NCBI GenBank assembly: GCA_937934465.1
Contig: CALGZO010000150.1
Location: 1-16,673, forward strand
Source: an uncultured Fimbriimonadales bacterium
GTDB lineage: Bacteria > Armatimonadota > Fimbriimonadia > Fimbriimonadales > GBS-DC
Direction of reading: 5' to 3'
DNA: 16,673 bases
Shown here: in pieces, positions 13,517 through 16,673 of the stretch
Layout of the letters: each line of letters begins with the position of its first letter
How positions within the stretch are numbered: position 1 is the stretch's first letter
Position numbers and translations under genes: made by a program
Notes under the pieces: model-generated
Databases searched by the model: none
Told to the model about the DNA's origin: nothing
What the model saw: only the letters and a program-made list of their open reading frames with translations

Positions 13517-15709
13517 ATGGATCTCAGTACGCTGAACCTGGAACAGCTGGAAGCCGTGCTGCACAAGGACGGTCCCCTGCTGGTGTTCGCGGGCGCAGGT
13601 TCGGGCAAGACGCGCGTGATTACCTATCGTGTCGCGCACCTCATTCGCGAGCATGGGGTGTCCCCGCGCCACATTTTAGCCGTCACTTTCACCAACAAAG
13701 CCGCCGACGAGCTCAAAGAGCGACTGAGCCGCCTGCTGCAAGGCGACGACGCGCGCGGGCTGTGGGTGGGCACTTTCCACGCCATCTGCGCCCGTATCCT
13801 GCGCGAGAGCGGACGCGCCCTCGATATCCCGCCCAACTTCACCGTCTATGACGATGGCGACCAACTCGATGTGGTGCGCCGCATCCTCATCGAGATGGAT
13901 ATCGACGAGAAGCAGATGAACCCACGCGCCATCCGCAACGCGATTAGCCGCGCCAAAGAGAAACTCATCACCCCCGACGAGTACCGCGAGCGCGCCAGCG
14001 ACTACTTCGAACGCATCGTCGCCAGCGTCTACCCGCGCTACGAGACCTACCTGCGCGCTGCAAACGCGCTCGACTTCGACGACCTCATCAACAAAGTCAT
14101 CGAGCTGCTGGAGACCAAACCCCACGCCCGCGAACGCTACCAAGACCAGTTCCGCTATATCTTGGTGGACGAATATCAAGATGTGAACTACGCGCAATAC
14201 ATACTCACGCGCCTGCTCGCGGAGAAGTATCGCAACCTGTGCGTGGTGGGCGACGATGACCAAGCCATCTACAGCTTTCGTGGCGCGGAGGTGGAGCTCA
14301 TCCTGCGCTTTGAGCAGGATTTCCCCGATGCGAAAGTGGTGAAGCTGGAACGCAACTACCGTTCTACGCAGGTGATACTGGACGCGGCGTTCAAGGTGGT
14401 CAGCGAGAACAAGATGCGTGCGCCCAAGAAACTCTGGACGGAGCGCACGCACGGCGCGCCCATCACCATCAGCCCTGCCCGCGACGAGGAAGAGGAAGCC
14501 CGCCTCGTCGCCGACTACATTATCCAGCAGACCCGACTGGGCAAGCGTCGGTTCGGCGACTTCGCCGTGCTGTACCGCACGAACGCCCAATCCCGCGCAT
14601 TCGAGGAACGCTTCATGCGCGAGCGTATCCCCCACCGACTGGTGGGCGCGCTGCGCTTCTACGACCGACGCGAAATCAAAGATGTGCTGGCGTACCTGCG
14701 CTTGCTGGCGAACCCCGACGACTCGATTAGCCTGCTGCGCATTATCAACACGCCGCCGCGCAAAATCGGGCAAGCCACCCTCAAACAGGCGCAGACCCAC
14801 GCCGCCGGGTGCGGTATCAGCATCTATCGCGCCCTCAGCGACCCACTGTTGCTCCAGACCATGCCCAGCGCCGCCCAACGCGCACTGCTCCACTTCGTTA
14901 GCACGATTGAACACCTGCGCGAATACGCCGAGAGCCACTCGCTCAGCGACACCCTGCGCGAAACACTCAAGCAGACGGGCTATCTTAGCTGGCTCGAACA
15001 GAAGGGCGATATGGAATCGATAGACCGCGCTGGCAATGTGCGCGAGCTGGTCAACATCGCGCAGCGGTTCGAAGAGCGCGAGGCGGAACGCGCCGACGAC
15101 GCCGACGCGCCCGAACTCAGCCCGCTGATGCGATTCCTGCAGTATGTCGCGCTGGTCTCCGACTTGGATACGCTCAACGAACGCGAGGATCAGGTGGTGC
15201 TGATGACCCTGCACGCGGCGAAAGGGCTGGAGTTCCCCGTCGTGTTTTTGGTGGGGCTGGAGCAGGGGCTACTGCCGCACGCGCTGAGCGAGACCCCGCG
15301 CGAAATCGAGGAGGAGCGACGCCTGTGCTATGTCGGGATGACCCGCGCCCAAGACGAGCTGCACCTGACCTACGCGCTCTCGCGCGGTTCCTATGACGGG
15401 CGGCGCAGCGCCATCCCGTCGCCGTTCCTGCGCGCGTTAGCCGACGAGCCTGCGCCCACGCTGTATCAGGTACTCTACGGCGCAAGCGCGCCCCGCAAAC
15501 CTGAGTTCAGCGGTCTCAAACGACCGTTTATGCACTCGCCTCCACCGAGCGCGCACGCGCCGTTCCTGCCCGGTCAGCGCGTACGCCACCCCGAACTCGG
15601 CGTGGGCATCGTGGTCAAAACGTCAGGAGTGAATGTCACGGTGATGTTTCCGGGCGGCAAGGGCATGCGCACTTTCCCGATACTGAACTGCCCGCTGGAG
15701 GAGGCGTAG
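13517..15709 (+). CDS. pcrA: ATP-dependent DNA helicase PcrA/UvrD
   Basis: This superfamily 1A 3'-5' helicase unwinds DNA in nucleotide excision repair, mismatch repair and replication restart, and removes RecA filaments. All motifs are present in 730 residues, the usual PcrA length: Q-motif region with Q10, Walker A GAGSGKT (26-32), Ia AVTFTNKAADEL, II VDEYQDVN (217-224, with Val where most members have Thr), III GDDDQAIYSFRGA, IV LERNYRST, V LHAAKGLEFPVVFL (from 565) and VI RLCYVGMTRAQDEL (about 601-614). The C-terminal PGQRVRHPELGVGIVV (near 683) is the Tudor-like domain through which PcrA/UvrD contacts RNA polymerase, which separates it from Rep. The start follows from the MDLSTLNLEQLEAV homology and the promoter spacing. 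No accessory partner lies nearby. Confidence 0.96.
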   Translation: MDLSTLNLEQLEAVLHKDGPLLVFAGAGSGKTRVITYRVAHLIREHGVSPRHILAVTFTNKAADELKERLSRLLQGDDARGLWVGTFHAICARILRESGRALDIPPNFTVYDDGDQLDVVRRILIEMDIDEKQMNPRAIRNAISRAKEKLITPDEYRERASDYFERIVASVYPRYETYLRAANALDFDDLINKVIELLETKPHARERYQDQFRYILVDEYQDVNYAQYILTRLLAEKYRNLCVVGDDDQAIYSFRGAEVELILRFEQDFPDAKVVKLERNYRSTQVILDAAFKVVSENKMRAPKKLWTERTHGAPITISPARDEEEEARLVADYIIQQTRLGKRRFGDFAVLYRTNAQSRAFEERFMRERIPHRLVGALRFYDRREIKDVLAYLRLLANPDDSISLLRIINTPPRKIGQATLKQAQTHAAGCGISIYRALSDPLLLQTMPSAAQRALLHFVSTIEHLREYAESHSLSDTLRETLKQTGYLSWLEQKGDMESIDRAGNVRELVNIAQRFEEREAERADDADAPELSPLMRFLQYVALVSDLDTLNEREDQVVLMTLHAAKGLEFPVVFLVGLEQGLLPHALSETPREIEEERRLCYVGMTRAQDELHLTYALSRGSYDGRRSAIPSPFLRALADEPAPTLYQVLYGASAPRKPEFSGLKRPFMHSPPPSAHAPFLPGQRVRHPELGVGIVVKTSGVNVTVMFPGGKGMRTFPILNCPLEEA

Positions 15710-15722
15710 CCAGACGCTGTCG

Positions 15723-15730
15723 GGTATACT
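15723..15730 (+). promoter_or_regulatory. Extended -10 box (GGTATACT) of gcvPB
   Basis: GGTATACT ends 9 bases before ATG 15740, in the 30-base gap after pcrA. No ribosome binding site fits in the space between. This again predicts a leaderless message. Confidence 0.65.
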
Positions 15731-15739
15731 TGAATCGCT

Positions 15740-16673
15740 ATGGGTCGTCAAGTCGATTTTCCGCTGATTTTTGAGCGCAGCGTTCCAGAGCGTCGCGGCG
15801 TGCGTCCCCCTGCGTGTGATGTGCCCGCCCAGCCGCTTACGGAGCTGCTCGGCGAGCATCATCTACGCTCTGAACCGCCCGCGCTGCCTGAAGTGAGCGA
15901 GCTCGACGCCGTGCGCCACTACACGCGCCTCTCGCAGCGCAACTACGGCATCGATGTCGGGTTCTATCCGCTCGGCTCCTGCACGATGAAGTATAACCCG
16001 CGCATCAACGAGAAGGTCGCCGCGCTGTCGGGCTTCACGCACGCGCATCCCCTGCAGCCTGAGCCGCTCGCGCAGGGCGCGCTCCAACTGATGTACGAAC
16101 TGCAGGAAGACCTGAAAGCCATCACAGGCTTCGCGGCAGTGACTTTACAAAATGTGGCAGGCGCACACGGCGAACTGCTTAGCCTGATGCTCATCAAGAA
16201 GTACCATGAGACGCGCGGCGAGGGCGAGAAGCGCAAACTCGTGCTTGTGCCCGACTCGGCGCACGGCACGAACCCCGCCTCGGCGGCGCTGTGTGGGTTC
16301 TCCGTGCTGTCGATACCCACCGACGCCGAGGGCGACACCGATTTAGACGCCCTCCAACGCGCTATCGACCAGCACGGCGACGCCATCGCCGCCATGATGC
16401 TCACCAACCCCAGCACGCTCGGACTGTTCGACCGCAACGCGCGTGAGGCGTGCGAACGGCTGCACGCGATTGGCGCGCTGGTCTTCTGCGACGGCGCGAA
16501 CATGAACGCGCTGGTGGGCGTCGCCCGACCTGCCGACATCGGGTTCGACTGCATGCATCTGAACCTGCACAAGACCTTCTCCACCCCGCACGGCGGCGGC
16601 GGACCGGGCGCAGGCGCGGTGGGCGTCTCCGAACGGCTCGTCCCGTTCCTGCCTGTGCCGCGCATTGTGCGCA
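15740..16673 (+). CDS. gcvPB: Glycine dehydrogenase (decarboxylating) subunit 2, 3' end cut by window
   Basis: GcvPB pairs with GcvPA to form the PLP-dependent P-protein, which decarboxylates glycine and passes the aminomethyl group to lipoylated GcvH in the glycine cleavage system. The visible 311 residues of about 480-490 include YPLGSCTMKYNP (76-87), DSAHGTNPASAA, VFCDGANMNALVG with cofactor-contacting D251, and NLHKTFSTPHGGGGPG with the Schiff-base lysine K278. The split architecture is known from Gram-positive, Thermotoga-like and many deep-branching bacteria, where gcvT, gcvH, gcvPA and gcvPB usually cluster. Here the gene upstream is pcrA, so gcvPB is separated from its partners on this side. 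It has its own promoter. The open frame continues past the right edge. Confidence 0.95.
   Translation, partial: MGRQVDFPLIFERSVPERRGVRPPACDVPAQPLTELLGEHHLRSEPPALPEVSELDAVRHYTRLSQRNYGIDVGFYPLGSCTMKYNPRINEKVAALSGFTHAHPLQPEPLAQGALQLMYELQEDLKAITGFAAVTLQNVAGAHGELLSLMLIKKYHETRGEGEKRKLVLVPDSAHGTNPASAALCGFSVLSIPTDAEGDTDLDALQRAIDQHGDAIAAMMLTNPSTLGLFDRNAREACERLHAIGALVFCDGANMNALVGVARPADIGFDCMHLNLHKTFSTPHGGGGPGAGAVGVSERLVPFLPVPRIVR

Noticed and set aside
13676..15214. 512-codon open frame antisense to pcrA
   Set aside because: It lies wholly opposite a gene with every helicase motif; the composition (Val, Leu, Ala, Asp, His, Gln from reversed GC-rich codons) is that of a mirror frame and no domain is seen.

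Overview
The window is dense G+C-rich bacterial DNA (roughly 60% in the lines I counted) with twelve confident or probable genes, one unrecognised fragment at the left edge, and no RNA gene, insertion sequence or CRISPR array that I can see. The gene content is bacterial: RqcH, PcrA, the split glycine decarboxylase subunit GcvPB, ExoD, and lipoproteins with lipoboxes. Codon style and the many near-leaderless promoters fit a deep-branching, possibly thermophilic lineage such as Armatimonadota. That is an inference from style; nothing here fixes the taxonomy.

Left part (1-5357, mostly + strand): a cut-off minus-strand ORF, a divergent RqcH-type NFACT protein (ribosome quality control), then an apparent two-gene unit of an orphan LolD/MacB-type ABC ATPase and a large glycoside hydrolase family 2 protein separated by one base. 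Middle left (5339-6997, - strand): an unknown coiled-coil lipoprotein overlapping the hydrolase tail-to-tail, and an ExoD-family membrane protein, each with its own promoter box. An HDOD protein (7075-7920, +) reads away from exoD.

Centre (7957-12281) is the accessory part. A minus-strand toxin-antitoxin-like pair (a RelE/ParE-type toxin behind an unusually long 220-residue partner) has visibly lower G+C. Its promoter is back-to-back with that of a plus-strand pair: a MoxR-type AAA+ ATPase overlapping a 755-residue DUF5682 protein. MoxR and DUF5682 genes usually occur in larger clusters with VWA-domain proteins; here only the two are present.

Right part (12289-16673, +): a secreted cyclophilin lipoprotein and a GAF-domain protein like free methionine-R-sulfoxide reductase share a transcription unit, followed by pcrA and the 5' two-thirds of gcvPB, each with its own promoter.

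The most general signal is an 8-base box of form GGTAnAnT. In seven cases it ends 7-9 bases before a start codon, leaving no room for a Shine-Dalgarno sequence. Two further copies precede genes with real leaders. This implies widespread leaderless transcription and lets several starts be corrected (217, 1967, 6997, 8935).
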